From assembly GCA_014706385.1 (NCBI GenBank), contig JACGZH010000003.1, positions 2,125,501 to 2,189,500 of the forward strand: a stretch of 64,000 nt of DNA, given 5' to 3'. This stretch comes from Phaffia rhodozyma. Lineage: Eukaryota; Basidiomycota; Tremellomycetes; Cystofilobasidiales; Mrakiaceae. The notes below the pieces were generated by a model that saw only the letters and a program-made list of their open reading frames with translations, had not been told where the DNA came from and ran no database searches. This document shows positions 24,606 through 36,044 of this stretch, in pieces (position 1 is the first letter of the stretch; every line of letters starts with the position of its first letter). The position numbers and the translations under genes are program-made.

Positions 24606-25833
24606 TCAAAAAGTGATGTTCAACCCGTTCCACCATTTGAAAGCAAACACCACGCCTAAACCACCTACGGCAAACAGCAGATCTAATTGACAAATCGTGA
24701 TCACCCAGATCGTCGATATCGGCGGAGCCTTTGTTGGAAAGTAGAGTTCGACTCCCAAGGATCGTCAGCTCTGCATCAAGTCGAGTCACAAGAAAGGAAA
24801 AGAAAAGAAGATTCAAACAAGGGCGCGCGCTCACTTGTTGGATGACGACGAGCCAACCTGCTTTATTGACTATCCACATCAACCTACTTCCGCAAACGAT
24901 CGACACGACCAGAAGCAAGAGCTGAGCCCATCTTTCATAGGCGTATTTGTTAGCTGATCCGGGATGAGGAAGAGCGAACGAGTCGGGACGAGAACGAACA
25001 GACGATCCGTTAGATGGCTGCCTATTCGATTCTCTGACTCGAAACTAGAGAACACTAACAATAATACACCACGGCGGAAATGACTATCTCATCCCAAACC
25101 GAGCGCATATTCCGGCAACCGGAAAGTCATCCGTTTATCAAGAGAAAGAGGAACAATTGGAGATGAGTTTAGCAGAGATCCATAGGAGAGAGGAAGACGA
25201 GCGAAGGAAGGAAACGAAGACGAACCTGGAACGGCGGTGGTTAGTCTTCCCAGTTCGTCCATCGGTGTAGGATGTTCACCATACTGCTGATGTATCATTC
25301 TTCATCGTCCGGAGAGGAGCGAAACAAAGAGAAACAAGTCAAAGATATCAGACCTGCCTTGTGAGCTACATGGAAGAGACATCTCATGAAAGTTCAGTGG
25401 AAGAATCCTCACATGTCCATCGCTAGAAACAAGAAGCTGAACGGGATGATCTTTGGGAAGGGAGAAGAAACGAGGAACTCAACCACAGACAGAGCAAACA
25501 AAGTAGAGGTAGTAAAGGTAGACAAACCATAGTGATAGCTTTGAAGATCTCACCCTCAAGAGCCTCTTCTCTGATCCCATTTCCATCCTGATCTCCAGCC
25601 CCATCCCCGCCCTGGTTCTGTTCATGTATCGGCCGGCCAGGGATCCTCTCTAACAATGTTCCACCGTTTATATGAACTACCGGTACATCGGACGGTACGA
25701 CACCTATCTCTCTAGCCAGTCGGAGTTGCTCTTCGTGTGATATCTCTAGTTGGCTTGATTTCTTTGAGCTCGTGTTAAAGTCGATATCATCTTTCGAGCT
25801 GCTGGAGGAGGAAGGGGAAGGACGTTTGGCCAT
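24606..25833 (-). CDS. Unrecognised four-span membrane protein
   Basis: I do not recognise this family. Translation starts at 25833 with MAKRPSPSSSSSSKDDIDF, then EEQLRLAREIGVVPSDVPVV and HINGGTLLERIPGRPIHE, a Gly/Asp-rich stretch, and EIFKAITM. Spliced continuation gives a first hydrophobic segment IIPFSFLFLAMDIMIHQQYG. Next come HPTPMDELGRLTTAVPVISA (second segment), a Ser/Pro linker NRQPSNGSSVRSRPDSFALP, a third segment WAQLLLLVVSIVCGSRLMWI with GWLVVIQQ, then APPISTIWVITICQL. The last segment is LLFAVGGLGVVFAFKWW, ending NGLNITF at 24606. The picture is a cytosolic N-terminus of about 100 residues and four hydrophobic segments. One intron (about 34 nt, near 25045) is unusually short. Spacing to ELP2 (280 bp) suggests separate transcripts. 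Confidence 0.6.
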
Positions 25834-26771
25834 TTCTCGACGATAAACAGTATGCTATCATATCGTCCCCAAACCAGGTAGACGGCCAAGTTTCTAGGTC
25901 AGACTCGACCAGGACAGAGACAGAGAAAGATATGATATGAGCATATGAGAACATAGTCCTAACCTCGATGGCGATGTGTATGTGTGCGTGGTTTGTGTGT
26001 TTCTATATCTGAAGTAAAGGTGATGGAAGGTCGTTTCTATGTTCGGTGATGTAACACCTTTTCCTACCATCACGATCGGTCTCTTGCAACCCAACACATC
26101 ACTAACTAGTGTTTGTCTGCCTCAAAGCTCAGAAGAGGATATGCACGCGAAGAATAGAGAGAAATAGGGATAGACTGGAAAAGAAAACGGAACGGTCTGA
26201 TCACCACATCCAACATATATAAACCACTTTTGTGAACCAGGATATTCATATAGAAACATCTGTAGGGTGAAATTGGTATAACGGCCGAACACGACAGGTG
26301 AGAGAAGGGTAGTGACGAAGAGGGAGAGAGAAAGAGAGAGACAGGAAGATAGAAGAGTAAAGACCATTTTCCGAAGAGACCCGCAGATCAGACGAAAGAA
26401 CAAGAAGAGAAAAGAGGAAAAGACGACGAAAAAAATGAGCAGAACAGGATTGAAAGAAGAGATAAAGAACAAGTAAATATGACAAGAAAAAGACGGCTAC
26501 AGAGGATTTCTGGAAGTGAAAAAGGAAAAGAAAGAGAGAGAAGCAAACAACGACGATAAAGCCCGGACAGAATAATGGAAAGAAAAAATGGAGAGAAGGA
26601 ACAAAAAGCAAAGCACAAAGAAAGCAGGTTTAAAGAAGCAACTGTGAGAAGAGAAGAAGACCTCTAAAAGAAAGAGAACACAAAAGATTGAGACAAGCCG
26701 TTCATCGCTCATCCCTTACAACCATCACCGCCACCCTAAAGCTTCCCTTATGGCTAACTGCTAAGACGGAG
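25834..26771. other. Gene-free stretch with polypurine-rich plus strand
   Basis: These 938 bp lie between the start of the four-span gene and the stop of the forkhead gene, both on the minus strand. From about 26280 to 26700 the plus strand is strongly biased to G and A (GAGAGAGAAAGAGAGAGAC and similar). Read on the minus strand it is a long C/U-rich tract in the presumed forkhead 3' UTR. Several Phe/Ser/Leu-rich minus-strand frames are by-products of this bias. Confidence 0.6.
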
Positions 26772-29127
26772 TTAGTTTGATGACTGGTTGACGAGCGAGT
26801 CTTGGATCGGGTACGACTGGAAAGATTGGAATGGCTGGTTCGGTGGTTGAGGAGGGAAGTACGAGTCTGTCAGGTGCTGATGTTGCTGGTACTGCTGCTG
26901 CTGCTGCTGCTGGGAAAGCTGAGTTGGCGACTGTCGTTGTTGATTCTGAGCTGCATGGGAAGCGAAAGGTCTTCCGCGCGCGTCGGTCGAGTGAATATCG
27001 TTCCCGATTGGTCGTTGGTACTGATAGTGGTTATACGCGCTCGATTGAGCGGACTCTGACGGGATCATTGTTGATGTCGGAGGCACTGGAGGGACGACCT
27101 GTGCGGTGGATGATGACGATGACGATAAAGAGGATCCCGGTATAGGAAGCAACGTGGAGAATGAGGGAAGACCTTGATGGGCGTTCTGTGATAATCGCTG
27201 AGATGGCTTCCACGTATCTGTCGTTATCGACGAAGCCGACCGAGGGTCTGTTGAAGATGATGTTGACTGGTGAACAGGTTCCGAGTAGGTGTACCTAGCT
27301 GACTGGTGTTGTTGAGAAGCTACAGATGACTGATAGTATCCTTGCTGTTGCTGCTGATGGTGGTGATCGGACAATGACGGACCACCACCCGGATGGTTTG
27401 TTCCGTGGGAATGTTGGGGCGTAGGAAAGGCATATGAGAGTTGAGGACGATACACAGCCGCCGCCGCCGGGGCGGTATTGGGATGTCTTGCAGATTCATA
27501 CTGGGGCGAATTCTGATCGAACGACCTGGTGTCATATCCTGGGGTAGGATACGGATGTGATTCCGAATGATCCGATAAATTGGGCGATCTGCTTGTCGAC
27601 AAGGTGGAAGTGGATGAACTAGATGAAACATCCAGTAGGGAAACTGGTGTAGCTAGGCTGCTTGAGCCTGAGAGGCTAGCGTGGGAGCCGAACTGAGCTG
27701 TAGGCGTATTGAAAGTGGGGAACTGATTGGGAGCTGGGTAGGTCTGCCTGAGATTTAATCCTGGTCTCGCAGTCACACAGGACGGTTCGGTATATGTCGA
27801 TAGAGGGGCCGAGTAGGGTGGAATGTTCCAGCTACTCGGATTTCGCTGCAGTAGCGGCGGTTGCTGCTGCTGCTGCTGCTGTTGTTGTTGTGGGTGCTGG
27901 TGTAGAGGACGGAATCGGTGATCATGAGGTGAAACCGGGGAGAGTTGGGGTCCAGGGCCATACAGGTTATTGGATAGAGGAGTGTATCCTTCGGTCATTG
28001 TTGTCGAAGAGGAAGAGGAAGAGGTGAACGTCGAGCCACCTCTAGTTCCGCTAGAAGGCGTAGCAAACAACCTTCCGTCCGACCGATCAGAGTCTGTTGC
28101 CGTGTCTGTTGCCGTGTCTGTGATTGGTGTTGGGTTGAGAGGATGGGTCGTTGTTGAATGCGAGGTTGGGTTCATCCCGGACGACCGTTTCTTGCCTCCG
28201 GGAGAGTAAGGTGATCGAGAAGATTTGCCTGAGAGAGCAGGACCCTTCGACGACTTGTCCTTCCTTTTAGAAGTGGGGACCGGGGCCTGGATGGGTGATA
28301 GACGTTAGGAATCGAAGAATTTTGCCCTCTGTGTGCGTGTGAGAGACTCGAGAGAGGGGAAGGAAGACACATACATCTGGATTTATCCGCCAGAGTCCTC
28401 CTTTCCCTGGCTGTGGGTAAACTCTCGGGATCTTGATTAAACAGAGAAGAAGACATGTCAGCATCCATGATTCTGTCTGGCGATGAAGAGAAAGAGAGAA
28501 CAGACGGACGTTTTTGAACAAAGGACTCAAGGACAACGTGTGCCGGACGCTATTCTGTGAACGGCCGGATTATAAGGAAAAAGAGATTAAAATTTCTCAG
28601 TTTCCATCGACGGGAATGGGAAGGGATTTGTATCGAATGAATCGAGGCTAACCTTCCAACCATCATCCTTTGGGTGATAGAACGGGTATGTCTTTTGGAT
28701 ATAGTTATAGATCTGCTCGAAAAAACATCGGGGCGGGGGGTTGCATACCGATGGAAAAAGCGCGTTAGAAACCCAATCTAAGGAGAATGAGAAAGCCAAA
28801 GAGAGGAAGGCGAACCTCTTGAAGCGAGGGATTACCGGGAAACGATAGGATTGCCTCTCTAATCAAATCAATGTACGTGATCTTTGGTTTGAGGTGGACT
28901 GTGACAGAAGAGGAGTGAGAACAGGATTGACCAGGAGAGGTAGAAAGCACGCGAAAGAAAGAAAGAGAGGATCGGACTAACCAGCCGTGGAGAATCCTGG
29001 TGGGTTTGTGAAGTTTTGTTGTATCGCCGAGGACTAAGCAAGATCGGGAGACCTCGTGTCAACGAGAAAGGCGCGTTGGGAGGAATGAGACAGATTCGGG
29101 ACGTACTTGACTAGTGAGCGCAGACAT
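26772..29127 (-). CDS. Forkhead transcription factor with long disordered polyQ C-terminus
   Basis: Exons from 29127 read MSALTSQ, then SSAIQQNFTNPPGFSTA and the forkhead domain in four pieces. These are HLKPKITYIDLIREAILSF with PGNPSLQE, then IYNYIQKTYPFYHPKDDGWK, NSVRHTLSLSPLFKN, and IPRVYPQPGKGGLWRINPD. The wing and recognition-helix signature NSVRHTLSLxxxF and GGLWRINPD are clear. The domain is followed by a basic patch (SKRKDKSSKG, GKKRSSG) that may act as a nuclear localisation signal. A disordered region of more than 460 residues in one exon comes next, rich in Ser, Pro, Gln and Tyr, with 10-Gln and 7-Gln runs; stop at 26772. No FHA domain is seen. An additional upstream exon is possible since the frame stays open 5' of 29127. 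The specific orthologue among fungal forkheads cannot be decided by eye. Confidence 0.85.
27861..27890 (-). repeat. CAG/CAA tract encoding 10 glutamines
   Basis: This is a 30-bp TTG/CTG run on the plus strand, read as ten Gln codons in the forkhead protein just after a His/Pro segment. A second, shorter glutamine run of about seven codons lies near 26890-26915. Confidence 0.9.
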
Positions 29128-31524
29128 TTGATGCACAAACTCGCTCCACGTGGGTTGTGGGGGGAGACAGAGGGAGGCGGTGAAAGAGGAAGGAGTACTC
29201 TATTGGATGGAAAAAGAGAAGATTTTGATTTGATGGATAGGAGGCGAGGATTGGATGTCTGGCAACAGGAGAAAAGAGAGATAGAAGAAGCAAGATTGAT
29301 CATCAGTAACGGTAGCGTTCTCTGGAGAGCGACGAACTCTGGGACGAACCTTTCTGCTGAACCAGACGACACTTGGTTGACCCTTTAGTTAATTGAGCGA
29401 GTAAGCGAGTGGAAGGTTGAGTATGTGGGCTGGTACTCTGGGTGTTGATCACTGGCTACTGTAAGAGTTTGTCAGCGTGGGCTCGATTGCATACGGATGC
29501 AGTGTTTCCTTTTGGCAACACGTGTGTATGTGTGGATGTAAGGACGAAGGAGAAGGCGAAGGGAAGAAGAATTGAAGAAGGTAACAACGAAAGAGGTGAA
29601 AGGGAAGGAGAGGGAGGAAAGAGGGAAGACGAAAGAGGAAAGGCTGAAGAAGGATTGTTTTCTTTCTTCTTTGACCAACAAACAGACCGGCTTGCTATGT
29701 CTCTCTTCGGTTATGTTTGGCTGTCGACCTCTGAATGCTTTGAAGAACGGATGGCGAGAAGGCGAGGAAAGGAAAGCTAAGAGGAAAGGATAGAAGAAAA
29801 AAAGGCAGAGAAGGCGACGGGCTAGGAAACAATTTCTTCTCTTTCACACGTGAGTGCTCATTATGCCACCAATCTGGGCGCCCAACCGCGGCAATCGACG
29901 AGAGGGTGGACTCTAGCCTCGGCACCTGAAGAGGGACCGCTCGGGAGCTTTTTTCATGCTTTTCCTTCTATCTGGTTCCTTCTCCCGGAACATTCGTAGA
30001 TAGCTGCTGTCGTGACCCGCATGATTCCGGTGGTTGAGGTCCCCGGACCGGTCTTTTTTAGCTATAACTTGGCGGCCCGCTGCTGATCGGTCCTCCCTCG
30101 GAACACCTGCGCAGCACCATTCGGTTGCAATCCAGACCGTCGATCTCGGTCGATCTAGATCATCTAAAGCTGAAATTGTCGATCGTGGCGTCGATCGATC
30201 ATAGATATGGCCTTTCACCAGTCCAGCATCAAATGCCTCATCTCGCGCTTTTGGCGTGGGTCCGTGTATCGAGGTGCCCATGAATCCCGTCTCTCTACAC
30301 TCATCTCGCCTACACTCTATGGCTCTTGCTTCGCTTCATCGTTCTTCTCCCGTTCACTCTAGCCTTTTCTTCCTTCTTTATGCGCTCTCGCCTACACCTT
30401 TTACCGCAATTGTTTCTCGTGTCACTCTCATCTCATCTCTCGGAAAGAATTCATAGAAAAACGTGTCGAGTTAAAGAGACACTGGCAAGCCATCAGCAAA
30501 TTCTCAACTCTCGACGTTGGCCTCCCATCAAAGCTCGGAGTCTTCGTTTGATAGGTCTTATGTCATGAGTCATAAATTCAAAGAGATCAGAACTTGAGAA
30601 TCCTGGATCCTGTAGGCTGTATCATATGGATCATCCTCCATGATTCTCATTGTCGCCTGTCCATCGCTAATGGTACTAACTTGGTATTACATACTAATAA
30701 ACGTTCTCGGATGCATAACCTCTTGTGTTGTTCTTGTCCTTCCCTTCTTGTCGTCGTTCCGTCCTTCCGTGGATTACAACTTTCTCTTCTTGTTCGTATC
30801 CCTCTCATACCTTGCTTGCTCCAGATACGAGATAAATGGATGGATTCATAAAATAAATGCAAATTTGGGATGCAATCTAGATGAAACGGTAAAAGCCAGG
30901 GTTCGATAGAGGGAGAGGAGAGAGGGGGAAACAGTCCTTCTGGTGATATCCCAACTCCTCGCCCGAGATGTGACAGAGTAAACAAATATATATAAAGATG
31001 GGTGTGAATATAAATGTGAATGCATAAATGAAATAAACAGTCATGGTAGAGGCTTGTGTCGGCGGGTGAATGGGACCGTAATCATGGAATCAGCTGAAAA
31101 ACAATTCACCGGAGTGAAAGAATCCTCATTGGATTTAGACAAATTGATCGAGTAGGGATCTTCTGTCAGCCATTTCTATTGACTATCATCATATATTGTA
31201 TCTTTTTTCTCGCTTCTCAACTCTCTCCTCGTCTTCATCATCATCGCCGACGATAGACAGGATGTAGATAGTATAATTGAACACACCTTCAGTTTAGGGT
31301 TTCCCTCGCCATTACACACCAAGACGTCTCATCGCATCTCATCCCGGGTCATAAACAATATGCAAAAACAAGAAGATTATGGAAACGAGATGAAGAAGAT
31401 AGAATATAATAAACAAAACACAGCCACGTGTACCCACCCGACCCGGTATGAACATGATCTTTTCCAAAACGTTTGTTTGTTTGTTTTTTCTTCTCCTTTG
31501 CTTTATATCGTCTTCTCTCCTTCT
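29128..31524. other. Long (2.4 kb) upstream region of the forkhead gene
   Basis: No gene could be supported between the forkhead start and the CLPTM1-like stop. Contents include a purine-rich segment (about 29540-29660; C/T-rich as seen from the forkhead gene), a cluster of four GTCGATC heptamers within 58 bp (30139-30196), and AT-rich sequence with TATATATAAA near 30986. Open frames here lack protein-like composition. The stretch most likely holds a long promoter or 5' leader for the forkhead gene plus the CLPTM1 3' UTR. An unannotated non-coding transcript is possible. Confidence 0.45.
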
Positions 31525-34500
31525 CTACTTAGTCTTCTTCGTCTCTGAATCGACGTCTCCGGATAATCCCTCGGGCGCAGAATCTGAGTCACTTTGGTCT
31601 ACCGCCACTTGGCCGTACTTGATTCGATAATTTAAATGAAGATTGCAAACAGAAAGTGGAAGAGAAGGAAAACCTCTTTGTTCAGTCGAAAGTAGTAACG
31701 TGGATGAGAAACCCGATAAACGAACTCACCTCATTAGCTCGGGTCTTGTCCACTCGGTACTTTTGTTCAAATCCGGACGAGAGAAAAATGCGTGTGTGTG
31801 TGTGTGTATGTGTGTATCAGAAACCTCGTTCGACCGAATATGTTCTATTTAAAAAATCTCCGAAGATGGTATATGGAACCACCGGTTCGATGGATTGAAC
31901 TCACGATCCATCGTTGGTATAGCAGGATGATAAACACAACATCATCTCGGAAACAGGCCAGTCGATGAAGTAATGGCATCTTGATCACAAACGAAAAGCT
32001 AGTGTTTCATTTTTGTATTTTTGTTTATCGAGTTCCCGGAACCGTTCAATGACAGTAAATAACAACAATGTCGATTCGTGTCCAATATCAATTTAACACG
32101 TGGGACAACAATAATGAAATAGAAACGCGTGAGCGGATTATACATCTTTCGACGCAAAAGGAAAGAAAGGAAGGAAGACAAACAAATCGTCGACCACGGT
32201 CGAAAGCGTCTTGTAAACCATGGCTTTCATCGGCTACAGCCATCATTTGTTTAACGCAAAAGAAGAGATGAGATGTTCATCATAGAAAACAAACAGAGTA
32301 ACAGTGAATAGGTTTGAAAAGACAGACCATATGAGCAACAGACTTGAGCTTGTAGTCTACCAAGAGGACAAGCAAGAGCAAAATCCGTTACAACTTCTTG
32401 TCAGTCCAAGAACATCATGCGCATACGCGCACACTCGTGAAAACGACAATAGAGATCGTACTGATGATCAACTGGGGCACAAGTTGAACGAAACCAAACC
32501 TGTCATGAATCATAGTATCAGTCAGATATCTCTCGCGGAAACCCTGGCCGAACAAAGAGAAGAAGAGAAAGAGGAGAAGGAGAAAATGAATATACGGACA
32601 TGTAGATAGCTTGAGCGAGTGTGTTGATTGTGAAAGAGTACCAAGACCGATGTTTCGAGTAGAATAAAGAGTACCCGGTATAAGCCATCAACACGGGTAT
32701 AGCCCCGTAGCTGACCAACCTGAAGGCCAAAGCGTCGTACTCCTGGGTCTTTCGCTCGTCCTCGCTCAACACCTTCTTATCCTCGAACGCCAACCGATAA
32801 GGTAAGATAGACTGAGACTCGGCAGACCTGGGAACCAACTTGATATCAACGATCTTTGTGATCTTCCAAGCTTCTACAAACAACCCCATGCCCTGATGGG
32901 GGAAGAGTATACAGGATGTTGAATCAGTTGACAGGCCGATACGATCCTTTGAAAAAGTTCTACAGATTTTACCTGACTAAGAAGGATCATCCAAGAAGTT
33001 TCTTGAGAGTTGTCGTACAGGTAGAGCAACGTGACAAGCTAGGGAACAAGACCCGTGTCGATTTGTCCAAGAGTCAGTTTGGACGTTCCTCTTGGGATGC
33101 GCACAAGGTGAAGAAACTCTTACTTGTACCACGCAGTTCGTCAGAATTGTTCTCAGGGAGACTCCAGTCATATCCCCGTCTTTCTTTCTCCAATGGCTGA
33201 CATCGCTCGAGAAAGCCAAGAACTCGAAGAGCATGTGAAGGATGGATACCAAGACGGTAGCTCCCAACCTGTAGGGAAACCAAAGTCCAGTCAGTTTAGG
33301 TTGACTCAATAACAGCAGAGGCTGAAGCGGCAGTTGACGGACAGGAAAGGATTGGTCTAGAAGTAGGCAACAAAGGAAACATCATCGGTTAGCATGACAT
33401 GCTTTCACTCTTACATCAGGGGAGAATACAGTGATATAGGCGACAAAGGGACGAACCTCGACCAGCACTCGCTATATAACCAGGGGGAAAAGATGGGCGA
33501 TGTCAGCCGACGAAAACACAACATGAAATTACTTAGAACGATAAGTTCGTACACACCTTGAACTCATCCATCTCTCCGCCCGTTCCACCTTGAGCTGCCG
33601 CCTGCTTCTCCATTCCAGCTCCCACACTCTGTTATGACAGTTGATAGAAAGAGAGAAGATTGAATTGTTTGAACAGACCCAGAAGCAATACTCCACTTGG
33701 CAGGATGTGAAGGAAGGCAGATGTCTCTTACCGAATATATAGTAAACTTCCAATAGCTCATGGAGTAGATCGAGATGCGCAAAGGAAGAGTAGGCGTCGT
33801 GCTGTTGATCTCAATCAATTGATCCTTCATGTTCCAGAAGCTGAACGGACGAAAGGACAGAGAGTACCACGTCAGATAAGTTGTGTATCAATGAAAGAAC
33901 AGGGAGGGAAGTGAAGGATAAGAACTCACTCATTGGGATAGACGATGGGATAATGGCCGAGTCTTCCCTCCTTGTCTTTTTCTCCACTTGGCTCTAGCAG
34001 AACGAACTCCTTCGAATCAGGCGGCAAGGCTTGCTCGATAATATTCGGTCGATCAGAGACGATGGCTAAAGTCAAGTTTGGATGCCAGTACGAAATGATT
34101 GGTGTCGTCTTGTGCTGTAAAGATTCCATTTGAAGAAACGGCGAAAGATGATCAGGTCGAGAGACCCGGCGGCCAGGCGAAAGAAGAAGAAGAAAAAGAA
34201 TGCGATTTACACACCTCTTCCTCAATCTGTGCTAGACTAAGGATGACATCCTCCTCCTCTTCATCATCCTTACCGCCAATCAAGCTCTTCTCCTTCCTGA
34301 TCTTCTTCTTAGGGGCGTACCGCGTGAGGACTGATAACAGATTCTCGGAAACGGTAAGAGCAAATACAAACGGTGAGAACAGGATGGATCAAACGAGACC
34401 GGGCGTACGTTTTCGAGAGTGAGCAACAGCGCTGGCATTGTACTTTGGATCAGACGGATCAGGAGAAACGTGTCCGTTTGTCAAGAAGATATCAGCCCAG

Positions 34501-35314
34501 AGGGACGCGTTTCGTTGGACGGACTAGAAAAAGTGAAGAGTGACGCGGTTTTTAGCGTCTAGACGCGTCTTTAGGTATAGAAATAGAGAGACCAAGGGAC
34601 GCGACGGACAGCAGGCAGATCGACTTGAATATCCTTGAAATCATTGATCTTCCAATCTCCATAGACCAGATCTTTCCATACGATTGAAGGAGAGCCTCCA
34701 TCTTGACCAAAGTCTACATCGCCCGAAGGGGATGTGGAGAAGTAGATGTACCTGTTGGTCATGAGCGGAACACAACGTCAGGAGCAATGCTCACAAAAGA
34801 AGAAAACTGAATGACAATACAGACATGTCCATTGAGGTACTCTCTTCCCAGAACTACCGTATAGAATGAAGTATTAGCTTTCCATCAGCTATGTTGAGCC
34901 TTAATAAGGCCAGACAAGATTTGAAAGGCATCACTCACAGGTCTGTAGGTGATGGGGTCTGCCTTCGGTTTGAGCCGAGGGTCCAGCGGAGCTCCAGCCA
35001 AGCCCGAGGCCGACTCACCAACCGAGTCAGCCGTAGGAACGGCAGCCGGTGGTTGAGGTATCTGGGTCACATAGTTCTCAGCTGATGTCAGCATGATTGT
35101 CTTCCATACAGTTTCAGTCGGTTCGATTCGAGAGAGCAAGACTAACGACGTTGGCCATCAGCTTGTTCATGATCTGAGAACCAGCGTAGACCATGATGGC
35201 CGTGCGAGCATAGGACCATAGGGTGGATGCAGTAGATTCTTCTTGAGAGCCTCCTCCACCCCCTGTTCCTCTTCCTCCTGCTGGTGATGCGACTGCTGTT
35301 GGAGGAGCAGACAT
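31525..35314 (-). CDS. CLPTM1-family multi-pass membrane protein
   Basis: CLPTM1 proteins are ER or plasma-membrane multi-pass proteins; human relatives act in GABA-A receptor trafficking and as lipid scramblases (CLPTM1L). The start at 35314 reads MSAPPTAVASPAGGRGTGGG, then LWSYARTAIMVYAGSQIMNK. A large luminal part follows in small exons (AENYVTQIPQPPAAVPTADS, GAPLDPRLKPKADPITYR). Then come MGLFVEAWKITKIVDIKLV and MAYTGYSLFYSKHRSWYSF. The conserved C-terminal membrane core is FGFVQLVPQLI, NYKLKSVAHMP, MKAMVYKTLSTVVDDLF, MPLLHRLACFRDDVVF, LLYQRWIYRVDKTRANEYG, and an acidic tail ending SETKKTK at 31525. The QLxPQLxINYKLKSVAHMP and CFRDDVVFxIxLYQRWIY motifs are diagnostic. About 16 exons; several joins in 33300-34900 are approximate. 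Confidence 0.9.
31792..31815. repeat. GT dinucleotide microsatellite
   Basis: A GTGTGTGTGTGTGTATGTGTG-type run lies inside an intron of the CLPTM1-like gene, between the YRVDKTRANE exon and the preceding RWI exon. It reads as CA repeats on the coding strand. Confidence 0.85.
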
Positions 35315-36044
35315 TGATGATTGGATTGATAGCGTTAGGGAGCTTGCTCGACAATTGGAAACTCCATCAGACGATGAAGGAGATGGTTGATCGTGTGTGC
35401 CTAGGGTTACGGGTCTAACAACCCTAACACTGAGAGCAAGTATCTCAGGTTGCAGAGCAGATCAAGACACAGACCCCATCAACTCGAACAATCAGGAAGC
35501 ATAACAGACCACTCTAGTTGGAGGTGCATAGCGCACGGCAGGAGCTTATGAAGAGACAAAGGAAGTACGTTCTGAATGCCCGATACATACTTAAAAAGAT
35601 GTGTGACTGAACGGCAACAACCAGATTGTCGCCCAAAGAGACACTCATTGAGAACTCGACGTCTAACCCAAAAGAAATGAAAACATAGCACACAAGATGA
35701 TCTCTATGAACTCATCCATATACACATGTACAACCGAAACATCAACCCAGGTCTAAGGCGCAAGACCAAAAGAAAGATATACCAGCAGAACAATGACTAC
35801 CATCACCGTTAGTACCATCAATACCGCCAGAAGATCCCTGCTTACATAAGCCGTAACCACCCTTAGTTTTTCCACCGCCTTCTTCGCCTTCTTTCGGTTT
35901 TTTCTTCCCTGGCCGATTCCATCTACCAACGACCAAACCGACCGACCATCTTTGTTTGCCTGCTGTTTCGATTCTATTCCTTAACCAAACGTTCTTATTA
36001 AACATAAACCCAGCCTTTGCCAGTTTTAATTCAACAAACAAGTC
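35315..36044. promoter_or_regulatory. Divergent promoter region, CLPTM1-like / two-RRM genes
   Basis: These 730 bp lie between start codons on opposite strands (35314 minus, 36045 plus). The segment 35880-36040 is pyrimidine-rich on the plus strand just before the RRM-gene ATG, with CCGACCGACC near 35935, typical of a leader for a strongly expressed gene. Open frames on either strand here are short and show no family resemblance. Confidence 0.5.

Noticed and set aside
26246..26712. Several Phe/Ser/Leu-rich minus-strand frames that look like membrane proteins
   Set aside because: They are produced by the C/T-rich tract; they overlap one another, lack conserved motifs and fit a 3' UTR.
29442..29793. 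Glu/Lys-rich plus-strand frames upstream of the forkhead gene
   Set aside because: They reflect purine-rich DNA, have two competing frames and no splice continuity to a conserved protein.
31860..31925. GGTTCGATGG-like B-box suggesting a tRNA
   Set aside because: It lies at an exon/intron junction of the CLPTM1-like gene, and no acceptor or anticodon stem could be folded around it.
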